Assembly (NCBI GenBank): GCA_022457155.1
Contig: JAJGOT010000037.1
Span: 2,167,001 to 2,231,000 of the forward strand
Length of the DNA stretch: 64,000 nt
Direction of reading: 5' to 3'
DNA from: Cladopsammia gracilis
Taxonomy: Eukaryota > Cnidaria > Anthozoa > Scleractinia > Dendrophylliidae
Every line of letters starts with the position of its first letter. Position 1 is the first letter of the stretch. The notes beneath the pieces are model-generated. The model saw only the letters and a program-made list of their open reading frames with translations, was not told where the DNA came from and did no database searches. Below are positions 11,967 to 19,808 of this stretch, in pieces. A program made the translations under genes and the position numbers.

Positions 11967-12096
11967 ACCAACTATACTACACAGGGCTTGTGAATGCTGA
12001 CCCGGCACGAGACCATCCCCAACCACAGCTTGTGTATGCTGGCTCCGATACGAGACCACCAATTGAAGAAACCCAACCCCGCATATACCAACCCAC
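11967..12096 (+). promoter_or_regulatory. Subterminal repeat copy B and polymerase promoter
   Basis: This stretch matches the sequence upstream of the exonuclease gene on the opposite end (28,221-28,346, inverted). It carries GCATATACC at 12081-12089, eight bases before the PolB ATG. The identity runs right up to the start codon, so the terminal repeat is itself the promoter of both genes. Confidence 0.75.
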
Positions 12097-15000
12097 ATGG
12101 CAATGGCACAGAGGCCCGATGCGAGACCAGCAATTGGAGAAAAGGAAATCCCTGTATATAACATGGAGGCTCAACATCTTGACTTCAACCCAAGGAATCA
12201 CGATTACTTCGGTAATTGGCTGCATGGTTATAAGATGAATGTCCCTGATGATTACCAAATCAAGGACCTGAATTCATTCTTCATAACTAATAAGGCAGTC
12301 ATTCTCCAGAGAATTGCACGCGAAGTCACAGAGCTTGGCGGGGTGAAGGTCACTTTGTCATTCGATGTTCACTTTTCAATGGCAGGTGATAACAATCGAG
12401 AAATGAATCACTTCTTTTGGAACGTTAAACCACTGATTGTGACACATATCTATAAGCTGCGAGAGGAAGGCTTCCTAGAAGACATTGTGAATGGCTTTAA
12501 GGAAGAGATTGCTAGATGGCAGCAGTTAGGTTCTGGTTGGGTGGTTGATAAAATCAAAACTGTTTACCTTGAATTTGGGGCGTACAAGCCTATACGAGGC
12601 GGTACATTTATCCCAACACCATCAAAACTCAGGTCGAAGCAGGCAATCATCAATGTAAAGAACAGAGACAATCAGTGTCTACGTTGGGCACTGCGATCGG
12701 CATTGTTCCCTGCCGAGGCGCATTCAGACAGACCAGGAAGTTATCCCATTGATGATGGCCTTGACTGCACTGGAGTTGATTTTCCAACGCCATTGAGTCA
12801 GATTTCTAAGGTTGAACGTCAAAACAACCTTGCAATCAACGTTTATGGCTGGAAAAACAACAAGGTGGTTGTAATCAGAGTCAGTGAGCAAGGGGATCCC
12901 AATCTGCGAAGGATTAATCTGATGTTGCTCACAGACATACACACTTCGCATTATTGTTACATCAAGAGCATGAGCAGACTTCTACACAGTGAGTTCAATG
13001 TTGGGCGTCGCATGCATCACTGTGACAGGTGTCTCCAACCCTTCTCTTCAGAAAGGGTTCTCACCGACCATCTCTTCTATTGCAGGGGAGTAAAAGGCAG
13101 GCCGGCACGAGTTGAAATGCCCAAAGAAGGTAAAAACTTCCTCCACTTTGAGAACTTTCAGAACCAGATGAAGAAGCCTTGGGTTATTTATGCTGACTTC
13201 GAAAGCATTGTCGAAAAAGTCCATGGATGCATACCAGATCCCCAACAGAGCAGCACTACTGCGACATCCATACACAAACCCTGTGGGTTCTGCATGTTAG
13301 CTGTTCGCTCTGATGGGGAGACAAAGGGCCCTTACCTATACAGAGGAGAGGACTCGGTGCCGGTCTTTCTTAACAGCCTTCAGCAGCTGGAAGCAGAGAT
13401 CAGATACGAATTACAAGACAAGGCACCACTCTCAATGACGAGAAAGGAATGGATTGAATTCAACAGCGCAACTGACTGTCACATCTGTAACAAGTCTCTC
13501 ACCAAGAGGAACCACAGGGATGCCACTGAAGTCTATGATCCAAATACCGGAGAATACGTGGGCTTTGTTCATCGTTTCACCAACAAATGTTACCAAAAGG
13601 CATTCAAAACTTACATCAAGGGCGAGGATGGTGAATTAGAAGAGTTCCCATTTGTTGGGCCAAGAAACAAATGGAAGCCCATCACAGAAAAATTATTCGA
13701 ACAGGTCGACTGTCTTTTCTGCGGGGAGTCTCTAATCCAAGACTCTGTTCTAGACGCAGTTAAAGATCATTGCCACATCACAGGCAAATATCGGGGCGCG
13801 GCTCACAGTTTTTGCAATATCAACTATTTCCGAACCAACCCGAAAACGGAAATAATCCCCGTAATCTTTCATAACTTGAGGGGTTATGATGCGCACCACA
13901 TTATGGGCGGAATTGCAGGCATTCAATCTGATTTGACATGCATCCCCAACAACATGGAGAAATACATCTCTTTCTCCCTCGGCAATCTAAGGTTCATTGA
14001 CAGCTTGCAGTTCATGCAGTCAAGCCTCAGTGCCCTGGTTGAAGCAAACAAGCCAGAGTCCTTCACAATCGCGGCAAGCTATGAGAAGAACCAAGCCAAA
14101 CGCAACCTTCTACTGCAAAAAGGGATTTACCCATACGAATACATGGACTCATGGACTCGATTCGAGGAGACCTCTCTACCGCCGAATGATGCCTTCTACA
14201 GCGAGCTCAAGAAGGAAGGCATCTCAGATAAGGAATACGCCCACGCGCAAAAAGTGTGGGAGGTATTTGGATGCAAGACTCTTGGAGATTACCACGATCT
14301 CTACCTCATGACAGATGTGCTTCTTCTGGCCGATGTTTTCGAGAACTTCAGAAAAACATGTCTGCAACATTACAAGCTTGACCCGGCACATTATTACACA
14401 AGCCCTGGCCTCTCATGGGACGCCCTTCTCAGGTATACGGGCATCAACCTGGAGCTGCTCACAGATGTTGACATGCATCTCTTTGTTGAAAGAGGCTTGC
14501 GAGGTGGTATATCCATGGAGAGCAGGCGGTACTGCAAGGCTAACAACCCCTATCTTCACGATCATAACCCCAACGAAGAGTCAAGTTACATCATGTATCT
14601 CGACGCTAACAATCTATATGGATGGGCCATGAGTCAGCCTCTCCCAGTTGGCAACTTCACATGGTGCCCTGTCTTTCCAACACAACAACAGATCAGGAAG
14701 TGGAGGTCAAACAGAAAGATTGGTTACATCCTCGAGGTTGATCTTGAGTACCCCGAGGAGCTGCACGATGAGCACAACGCTTATCCTCTTGCCCCAGAAA
14801 GTCAGGCCGTTCCTAAGGCATGGATGTCTCCATATCAAAGGGCCTTGGCAGAGGGACAGTCAGAAGACAAGACACAGAAGCTGCTCCTTACCCTAAACAA
14901 GAAATCTCGGTATGTGTTGCATTACAGAAATCTCCAGCAGTACCTGGATCTGGGAATGAAGTTGACGAAAATCCACAAAATGCTCAAGTTCGAGCAGAGG

Positions 15001-15867
15001 GCTTGGATGGAGCCATACATCTCCCTGAACACCGAGCTCAGAAAGAAGGCCACTTCCGATTTTGAGAAGAACTTCTTCAAGCTCATGAACAACTCAGTCT
15101 TCGGTAAGACAATGGAGAACCTCAGAAATCGAATCGACATGAAGCTTGTCCGATCGCACGAGCAAGACAAGATTAGAAAGCTTATCGCAAGCCCGCTGTT
15201 TTCCAGAGCAACAGTCTTTGGAGCTAACATGGCGGGGATCCAGATGCACAGGGAGAAAATCCTCTTCAACCGTCCAGTCTACACAGGCATGTGCATCCTT
15301 GATCTTTCCAAAACACTGATGTATGACTTCTATTACAAACATCTCAAGCTGAAATATGGTCCACGCGTAGACCTACTTTACACAGACACAGACTCTCTGC
15401 TCCTCGAGATCAAGACGGATGATGTTTACAAAGACATGGAGAACCTTCGGGATGAACTCTATGACACGAGTGACTATCCCAAGGACCATCCACTCCACAG
15501 CCAGCTTAACAAGAAGGTCATTGGGAAGATGAAGGACGAGTGCGAGGGTGTGCCCATCTCAGAGGTTGTGTGTCTTCGCTCGAAGATGTACTCTATCTTA
15601 CTAGAGGACGACAAAAACATCAAGAAAGCAAAGGGCACCACAAAGGTTGTCACAAAGAAAGAGATCATCCACCAGAATTACAAGGAAGCTCTTTTCTATC
15701 GGCGAGCCTTCAAGCATGGGATGGACAGGCTCCGAAGCAAAGGCCACCAAATCTTCGGTGAGCACATCACCAAGATAACACTCTCGCCCTTTGATTCAAA
15801 GCGCTGGATAAAAGACGATGGCGTCCATACTCTTGCATATGGTCACAAAGATACAGGAGGCAACTGA
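12097..15867 (+). CDS. polB: Protein-primed type family B DNA polymerase
   Basis: 1,256 residues, intact. It replicates the element, probably by protein priming as in other Polintons. N-terminal zinc knuckles include C309/C312 (CDRC) and a later DCLFCGESL...DHCHITGKYRGAAHS block resembling endonuclease VII-type zinc sites. Exonuclease motifs are YADFESI (Exo I, D367), FHNLRGYDAH (Exo II) and YLMTDVLLLADVF (Exo III). Polymerase motifs are YLDANNLYGWAM (A, D836), KLMNNSVFGKTMENLRNR (B, N998) and YTDTDSLLLEI (C, D1097 and D1099). All catalytic residues are present. The start is the first ATG after the TIR promoter. The 3' end overlaps the convergent integrase by 25 bp. Confidence 0.96.
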   Translation: MAMAQRPDARPAIGEKEIPVYNMEAQHLDFNPRNHDYFGNWLHGYKMNVPDDYQIKDLNSFFITNKAVILQRIAREVTELGGVKVTLSFDVHFSMAGDNNREMNHFFWNVKPLIVTHIYKLREEGFLEDIVNGFKEEIARWQQLGSGWVVDKIKTVYLEFGAYKPIRGGTFIPTPSKLRSKQAIINVKNRDNQCLRWALRSALFPAEAHSDRPGSYPIDDGLDCTGVDFPTPLSQISKVERQNNLAINVYGWKNNKVVVIRVSEQGDPNLRRINLMLLTDIHTSHYCYIKSMSRLLHSEFNVGRRMHHCDRCLQPFSSERVLTDHLFYCRGVKGRPARVEMPKEGKNFLHFENFQNQMKKPWVIYADFESIVEKVHGCIPDPQQSSTTATSIHKPCGFCMLAVRSDGETKGPYLYRGEDSVPVFLNSLQQLEAEIRYELQDKAPLSMTRKEWIEFNSATDCHICNKSLTKRNHRDATEVYDPNTGEYVGFVHRFTNKCYQKAFKTYIKGEDGELEEFPFVGPRNKWKPITEKLFEQVDCLFCGESLIQDSVLDAVKDHCHITGKYRGAAHSFCNINYFRTNPKTEIIPVIFHNLRGYDAHHIMGGIAGIQSDLTCIPNNMEKYISFSLGNLRFIDSLQFMQSSLSALVEANKPESFTIAASYEKNQAKRNLLLQKGIYPYEYMDSWTRFEETSLPPNDAFYSELKKEGISDKEYAHAQKVWEVFGCKTLGDYHDLYLMTDVLLLADVFENFRKTCLQHYKLDPAHYYTSPGLSWDALLRYTGINLELLTDVDMHLFVERGLRGGISMESRRYCKANNPYLHDHNPNEESSYIMYLDANNLYGWAMSQPLPVGNFTWCPVFPTQQQIRKWRSNRKIGYILEVDLEYPEELHDEHNAYPLAPESQAVPKAWMSPYQRALAEGQSEDKTQKLLLTLNKKSRYVLHYRNLQQYLDLGMKLTKIHKMLKFEQRAWMEPYISLNTELRKKATSDFEKNFFKLMNNSVFGKTMENLRNRIDMKLVRSHEQDKIRKLIASPLFSRATVFGANMAGIQMHREKILFNRPVYTGMCILDLSKTLMYDFYYKHLKLKYGPRVDLLYTDTDSLLLEIKTDDVYKDMENLRDELYDTSDYPKDHPLHSQLNKKVIGKMKDECEGVPISEVVCLRSKMYSILLEDDKNIKKAKGTTKVVTKKEIIHQNYKEALFYRRAFKHGMDRLRSKGHQIFGEHITKITLSPFDSKRWIKDDGVHTLAYGHKDTGGN

Positions 15868-16832
15868 GTGCCCGGTGGCACAACCATCAACTCCTCACGC
15901 ACAAACCCGCGCTTGGGTCCGTCGTACAGATAATAGACAGCCGGCGCATCTGGCTTGGTGATAATCCTTTGTATTTGGTAGACTTTCAAAGACCAGATCG
16001 GATCAGTTGCCCGTCGACTACCGCCTTCAAGCTCACCGGGGTAATACAGATATCTCAAATTGACTCCATGAGAGAGCTTCTTTTCCTTCTTGCCAACTGG
16101 TCTCAAATATGGTGTCGCTGGCTTAGCTGAGGTTGCTTTCTCTTTGATCGCTTGCGCAGGCTTCTTGCCAGTGAGTTGAGTCACTTCATTGTTCAAGGCC
16201 GAGATAACATCTGGCAATCTTTTAACCCAAGCAGTCGAACGGCCAGAGGGCAGATTCATTTCAACTGCGTACTGGTAACCAAACAATCGTTCAGCCAGGG
16301 TTCTGTTGAATCTTTCAGCAATCCCTTGGTCTCTGTGGATATCAACACGCCCACGACGAATGGTTGTTTTATGGGCCCCAGTCTCTTTAGTCACAGCTCC
16401 CATAAACTCTGTTCCCGGATCGACTTGCAACAGTTGTGGCCATTTCAAAGGCCCGCGCCTGTAAATACGTATAAGCGCCTTCGAAACTTCATCAGACTCT
16501 TTCGAAGTCAAGGGCTCTGCTGCTTTGTAACGGCTAGCCACATCAACAACTGTCAAAGCATATTTGTAAATTTTCCTCCCATGTGGCAGTTTGTCGTGTG
16601 GCAAAAACAGTAGATCAGCTTGATGTACTGCATTAGGAGTTTGAACATCAAACTTGGGCCGAGGGATATGGCGTGGTGCAGGGAGGTAAACTTGCCAAAG
16701 GGCTTGTTTGACAAGCCATTTCTTTGCCGCCTCTTCAGAGACCTTGGCTGCTGCAGCTAGCTTTTTGACAGCAGCAAGGCCTTTCCAGTAGCCTTTAGGA
16801 CTGTAATAGATCTTTGAGAGTTTGGCTTCCAT
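15843..16832 (-). CDS. int: Retroviral-type DDE integrase
   Basis: 329 residues. It inserts the element into host DNA with short target duplications. The rve-type core has D73 (AVHQADLLFLP), D138 (LLQVDPGTEF) and E173 (DQGIAERFNRTLAE), that is D, D-34-E. The C-terminal part contains DPIWSLKVYQIQRI followed by YYLYDGPKRGFVREEL, matching the chromodomain-like/SH3-like tail of Polinton integrases. A minus-strand TATATACC box (plus 16839-16847) lies a few bases before the ATG. The frame is intact. The observed 5-bp CCATG duplication fits such an enzyme. Confidence 0.95.
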   Translation of the reverse strand: MEAKLSKIYYSPKGYWKGLAAVKKLAAAAKVSEEAAKKWLVKQALWQVYLPAPRHIPRPKFDVQTPNAVHQADLLFLPHDKLPHGRKIYKYALTVVDVASRYKAAEPLTSKESDEVSKALIRIYRRGPLKWPQLLQVDPGTEFMGAVTKETGAHKTTIRRGRVDIHRDQGIAERFNRTLAERLFGYQYAVEMNLPSGRSTAWVKRLPDVISALNNEVTQLTGKKPAQAIKEKATSAKPATPYLRPVGKKEKKLSHGVNLRYLYYPGELEGGSRRATDPIWSLKVYQIQRIITKPDAPAVYYLYDGPKRGFVREELMVVPPGTQLPPVSL

Positions 16833-16871
16833 AGGGATGGTATATACTTATGTATTGTGTTGCCGATTTTT

Positions 16872-17309
16872 TTACAGAAGGCGATAGGCCGCATACCCAC
16901 CTGCAAGCAAGGTGCCTCCAATAAAAGCAAGTTCACCAGTCTGCTGTTGTTGGCTGGGTTTGTAGAAGTCTGAGAACTGAGGCTCTTTGTAATCTTTGAT
17001 TTGTTTATCAGGTTGCGATTTATGCATCTGGTTATACAAGACCAGGGCTTGGTCAGTGGTTTGAAAGTTTTGGCTAGCTTGGTGTTTTATCCGATCGTTG
17101 GCTGCAATCCAGTCGAGGAGCTTAGTGCGGTCCTTTTGGTATTTGGCGTAAGCCGCTTGGTATTGTTCCAGAGCTTTGTCATGCCGGATTTTCTCAGCCA
17201 TTGCTGCCTTCCCATTATCACCAGATAGATACTTCGCGAGATAATTGCCGCCAGTGAAAGCTGCAGCATTCAAAACAGCGCCAAGGGCCATTATTGCAAT
17301 GCTGGCCAT
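16872..17309 (-). CDS. Small two-span membrane protein of the Polinton
   Basis: 145 residues. A hydrophobic N-terminus (residues 3-28, ALGAVLNAAAFTGGNYL) is followed by a charged helical region with KALEQYQAAYAKYQKDR and LDWIAANDRIKHQ, then a second hydrophobic span at the C-terminus (GELAFIGGTLLAGGYAAYRLL). I recall similar proteins as multicopy in cnidarian genomes, next to integrase, but no function is established. Probably a virion membrane or capsid-lining component. GTATACATAT at 17321-17330 precedes the ATG on the minus strand. Confidence 0.8.
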   Translation of the reverse strand: MASIAIMALGAVLNAAAFTGGNYLAKYLSGDNGKAAMAEKIRHDKALEQYQAAYAKYQKDRTKLLDWIAANDRIKHQASQNFQTTDQALVLYNQMHKSQPDKQIKDYKEPQFSDFYKPSQQQQTGELAFIGGTLLAGGYAAYRLL

Positions 17310-17334
17310 TGTGGTGGTGTGTATACATATGGTT

Positions 17335-17556
17335 TTACATGTTGTCTGGGAGGATTTTCTGGTCCTCGAGATATTTCTTCAGCGCGATGCTGCCAGCCAT
17401 GACGGCTGTGAACTTGACATAGTTCATCAAGCTTGCACTGGGTTCGGCAGTGAAGTTTTCTTTGATGGTCTTTTTCCCAATCCAACCAATACCAGCGACA
17501 AGGCCAGTTATTGTTGCGGCGTCGAGGATAGACTTCACAAGCTTATTGTCAGCCAT
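17335..17556 (-). CDS. Very small hydrophobic Polinton protein
   Basis: 73 residues with two hydrophobic stretches, DAATITGLVAGIGWIG near the N-terminus and YVKFTAVMAGSIALKKYL in the middle. It ends in a polar EDQKILPDNM tail. The GTATACATAT box at 17569-17578 (minus orientation) matches that of the neighbouring 145-residue gene, supporting joint regulation. Function unknown; a small membrane protein of the particle is plausible. Confidence 0.75.
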   Translation of the reverse strand: MADNKLVKSILDAATITGLVAGIGWIGKKTIKENFTAEPSASLMNYVKFTAVMAGSIALKKYLEDQKILPDNM

Positions 17557-17589
17557 GGTTTGTGTGCAGTATACATATGTGTTTATTTT

Positions 17590-18033
17590 TTATTCCATTT
17601 TTTTGATTCCTTGTCTTGGGGGTTGTTCTGGTGGTGGGGTCGGTGTGTTTGCTGGTGGTGGGGTCAGTGTGTTTGGTTTGTGGCCAAGCTTTTGCATTAT
17701 GGCTTCGCGTTGGTAATACACACCCATAACAGAGACAATCAACCCTCCAACCCCCAGAATATAAAAGATTGAGTTGCTGTTAGTGTCAGTTGTTGTGTCA
17801 CTTGTTGAGGGTTGGTTTGCAGAACTGGGTGCGGCCTTTTGTGCTTCGGCCTTTTTCTTTGCTTCACGGGCCAGGCGGTTGCGCTCTGCTAGCCTTTTGC
17901 CAGAAGCAACACGGCCTGGGTTCTTTTCTGTTGCAGGCTTTGTTTTCGGGACCTCAGAGGTAACGCGTGCAGGTGTTGGAGTTGGCGTTGGAGTTTGAGT
18001 TTCTTCAGGGATCGTCTCGAGTGGTGTGTTCAT
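17590..18033 (-). CDS. Pro/Thr-rich membrane protein, paralogue of TIR gene product
   Basis: 147 residues from the ATG at 18033. An upstream ATG at 18087 is in frame, but the TATATATA box at 18038-18049 lies between the two, so the shorter start is preferred. Order of parts: Thr/Pro-rich N-terminus, basic block GKRLAERNRLAREAKKKAEAQ (about residues 50-70), Ser/Thr linker, one membrane segment (FYILGVGGLIVSVMGVYY), and a Pro-rich tail. The basic block plus following membrane span resembles the 11,539-11,919 product. Function unknown. Confidence 0.75.
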   Translation of the reverse strand: MNTPLETIPEETQTPTPTPTPARVTSEVPKTKPATEKNPGRVASGKRLAERNRLAREAKKKAEAQKAAPSSANQPSTSDTTTDTNSNSIFYILGVGGLIVSVMGVYYQREAIMQKLGHKPNTLTPPPANTPTPPPEQPPRQGIKKME

Positions 18034-18037
18034 AGTG

Positions 18038-18049
18038 GGTATATATATG
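18038..18049 (-). promoter_or_regulatory. TATA box deciding the start of the 147-residue gene
   Basis: GGTATATATATG (plus strand) reads as CATATATATACC on the coding strand, ending four bases before the ATG at 18033. It falls inside the longer open frame, arguing against the upstream ATG at 18087. Confidence 0.7.
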
Positions 18050-18078
18050 ATTTTGAAAATTTGGCCAGGTGTGCTGAC

Positions 18079-18145
18079 AGGTTCCACCTAGGTTCCGCCC
18101 AGGTTCCGCACAGGTTCCGCACAGGTTCCGCCCAGGTTCCTTCAA
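18079..18145. repeat. 11-bp tandem repeat
   Basis: Six near-identical copies of CAGGTTCCGCC/CAGGTTCCGCA run from the intergenic gap into the stop codon region of the 200-residue gene (stop at 18142-18144). The last copy decays into TTCAAGGTCCC. Confidence 0.9.
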
Positions 18146-18744
18146 GGTCCCAGCCCAACTTCATCAAAGCCCTCGAGTGGATAACCTTCACTGTCTCTGC
18201 TTGGATGTGTGGGTTGTGGTTCCAATTCTATTAAGTCAGGCTTGTGATCAGGCTCTCGTTCAAACTTGACGTGTTTTGTTGTGATGAGAGCAGCATTGGC
18301 AAGTGCCAGCCATCGTCCGCATCTCAGGGCAAGACCTCCAGCAAGATTTGACATCTCCTGGTAGATGATGTAATCATTTTTGAGTTCTTTCTGTAATTCC
18401 TTGACATCATCAAGGTCGACCACCATGCCAACTCCTTTGGACAAGAGCATTATGGCTGAATCAACTAGGGATTCTGTTGTCTTGTTGCCGACATAGGCCT
18501 CGTACCTTTTGAAGTACTTGTCAACGTCCTTGTCTGAAAGGCGCTTCACATGATCGTGTGTAAGCTGCACGCCGATAGATTCTTTGGCCTTGCCGGTTGA
18601 AACAAGGATTGCCAGCTTCTCACGTTTGGCAGGAATGCCATCGTCACACACGAGACCTGTGGGAGGTGCGGTATCAGGGGCAGCCTCCAGCATCTGCATT
18701 ACTTCGCTCAAGTCGACCTGGTCTTCAGCTGCTTGTGCCATCAT
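18142..18744 (-). CDS. Conserved Polinton protein of unknown function, 200 residues
   Basis: The start is one of two adjacent ATGs at 18744/18741, just downstream of a TATATATATG box (18751-18760). The frame extends upstream to 18819 but without promoter support. Features are an acidic N-terminus, VQLTHDHVKRLSDKDVDKYFKRYE in the middle, NKTTESLVDSAIMLLSKGVGMVV, then a hydrophobic-rich segment GGLALRCGRWLALANAALITT, and a Pro/acidic tail. I recall relatives in many cnidarian Polinton copies, always uncharacterised. It sits between two small genes in the minus-strand cluster with the ATPase and capsid gene. Confidence 0.8.
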   Translation of the reverse strand: MMAQAAEDQVDLSEVMQMLEAAPDTAPPTGLVCDDGIPAKREKLAILVSTGKAKESIGVQLTHDHVKRLSDKDVDKYFKRYEAYVGNKTTESLVDSAIMLLSKGVGMVVDLDDVKELQKELKNDYIIYQEMSNLAGGLALRCGRWLALANAALITTKHVKFEREPDHKPDLIELEPQPTHPSRDSEGYPLEGFDEVGLGP

Positions 18745-18769
18745 CAGGGGTATATATATGTGTGTTTTT

Positions 18770-19009
18770 TTAATTTTCGATAATTCTCTTGATTGCTGGT
18801 AAAAGAGTTTCAATCTCACGTATAAGCCCCGCCATGGTGTCTGGCATAGAATTCAACCGCAAGGGATATCTGTTGAGAAGCATAAGGCGCAGATTTTCCT
18901 CACTAGCGGTTTTGATAATTTTGTTTTGCGCATCAAGTGTGTGTTTGTGTAATTCATCCAAAAGCTGTGAAAGCACAGTGAGCTTGTGTAGGCTGGTTGG
19001 TGCATCCAT
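18770..19009 (-). CDS. Small helical Polinton protein, 79 residues
   Basis: The ATG at 19009 directly follows a TATATACC box (19010-19018 on plus: GGTATATAT). The open frame continues upstream to 19237 but overlaps the ATPase and lacks a box there. The sequence is predicted all-helical by eye (LHKLTVLSQLLDELHKHTLDAQNKI), with a conserved-looking LMLLNRYPLRLNSMPDTM and a C-terminal IREIETLLPAIKRIIEN. Function unknown. Confidence 0.7.
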   Translation of the reverse strand: MDAPTSLHKLTVLSQLLDELHKHTLDAQNKIIKTASEENLRLMLLNRYPLRLNSMPDTMAGLIREIETLLPAIKRIIEN

Positions 19010-19031
19010 GGTATATATTTGTGTGTGTATT

Positions 19032-19631
19032 TTAAATCTTGTACTCAATTCCATACGGGTACCTAAGAGAGAAAACCAGGTGGGAGAACTTGCGGGATTT
19101 GAGTCTTGCGATAAACTCTTTGTACTCCTCGTGGGAGAGCTCGCCGGCATAGTCTTCGAAGATTGCCTTAGTTGTCTTGCTGGAGGGTGTGTAAAAGAGC
19201 ACGATCGCTGCAATGTTGTCACGATATGGCTTGGCAATGCTGGTGATCTGCTGCGTCAAGACCCACACGGATATGCCGTCATGCCTTGCGCTGAACCCCA
19301 GATTGACCAGCTGGCTTGTGCGGCCTTTGACATCTTTGGAGGCGGCGCAGTCATCTAGAATGAATAAAGTGTTGGTGCATGTGAAAAAGAAGCTCGCCAG
19401 CTTCAACCAGTATTCGATCTCATGCTGTTGGCAGGTAATCACAAAGATGTGCGGATCGCGGTCCACGAAGCCATCGTATGTCTTGTTCTTGACAAATGTG
19501 GGGCAGAATAAAACAATGTAATCAAAACAACCCCTAAAGGGGCCGCGCAGTTGGTTTAGAAGATACTGTGTCTTGCCAGAGTTAGTGGGGCCCACGATTA
19601 GTGCATTGAATGGCAACTTTCTTGGGTCCAT
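19032..19631 (-). CDS. A32-like genome-packaging ATPase
   Basis: 199 residues of the FtsK/HerA superfamily, used by Polintons and large DNA viruses to pump DNA into capsids. Walker A is IVGPTNSGKT (G14-T21) and Walker B is TLFILDDCAA (D93, D94). A downstream polar motif, VWVLTQQITSI, could be the sensor glutamine region. The length is usual for Polinton ATPases. The start is the ATG of MDPRKLPFNAL, and the preceding gene overlaps it by 50 bp in another frame. A CTATATTAG (plus 19641-19649) about ten bases upstream could serve as TATA. Confidence 0.93.
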   Translation of the reverse strand: MDPRKLPFNALIVGPTNSGKTQYLLNQLRGPFRGCFDYIVLFCPTFVKNKTYDGFVDRDPHIFVITCQQHEIEYWLKLASFFFTCTNTLFILDDCAASKDVKGRTSQLVNLGFSARHDGISVWVLTQQITSIAKPYRDNIAAIVLFYTPSSKTTKAIFEDYAGELSHEEYKEFIARLKSRKFSHLVFSLRYPYGIEYKI

Positions 19632-19788
19632 AGCCAGCGCCTATATTAGTTGGTTTGCAAACAATTGGTTCATGTGTGGGTGGGGAGGGCGCCTTTGCCA
19701 GAAGTCTTTCTATTTCATTGTATGTTAAGGGTCTGGTAGATGGCAGGGGAGCCGGCTTATCATAGAAGTTGATGTTGCTTGTAGCCAT
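19582..19788 (-). CDS. 68-residue protein overlapping the ATPase start
   Basis: The ORF starts at an ATG directly preceded by a ten-base TATATATATA tract (19791-19800). The product is Pro-rich, with RPLTYNEIERLLAKAPSPP in the middle. Its last 16 codons overlap the ATPase gene in a different frame. Function unknown. The strong promoter box argues that it is expressed. Confidence 0.6.
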   Translation of the reverse strand: MATSNINFYDKPAPLPSTRPLTYNEIERLLAKAPSPPTHEPIVCKPTNIGAGYGPKKVAIQCTNRGPH

Positions 19789-19808
19789 GGTATATATATA
19801 TGTGTATT

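Noticed and set aside
18745..18819. Longer start of the 200-residue gene
   Set aside because: It reads through the TATATATATG box and into the next gene.
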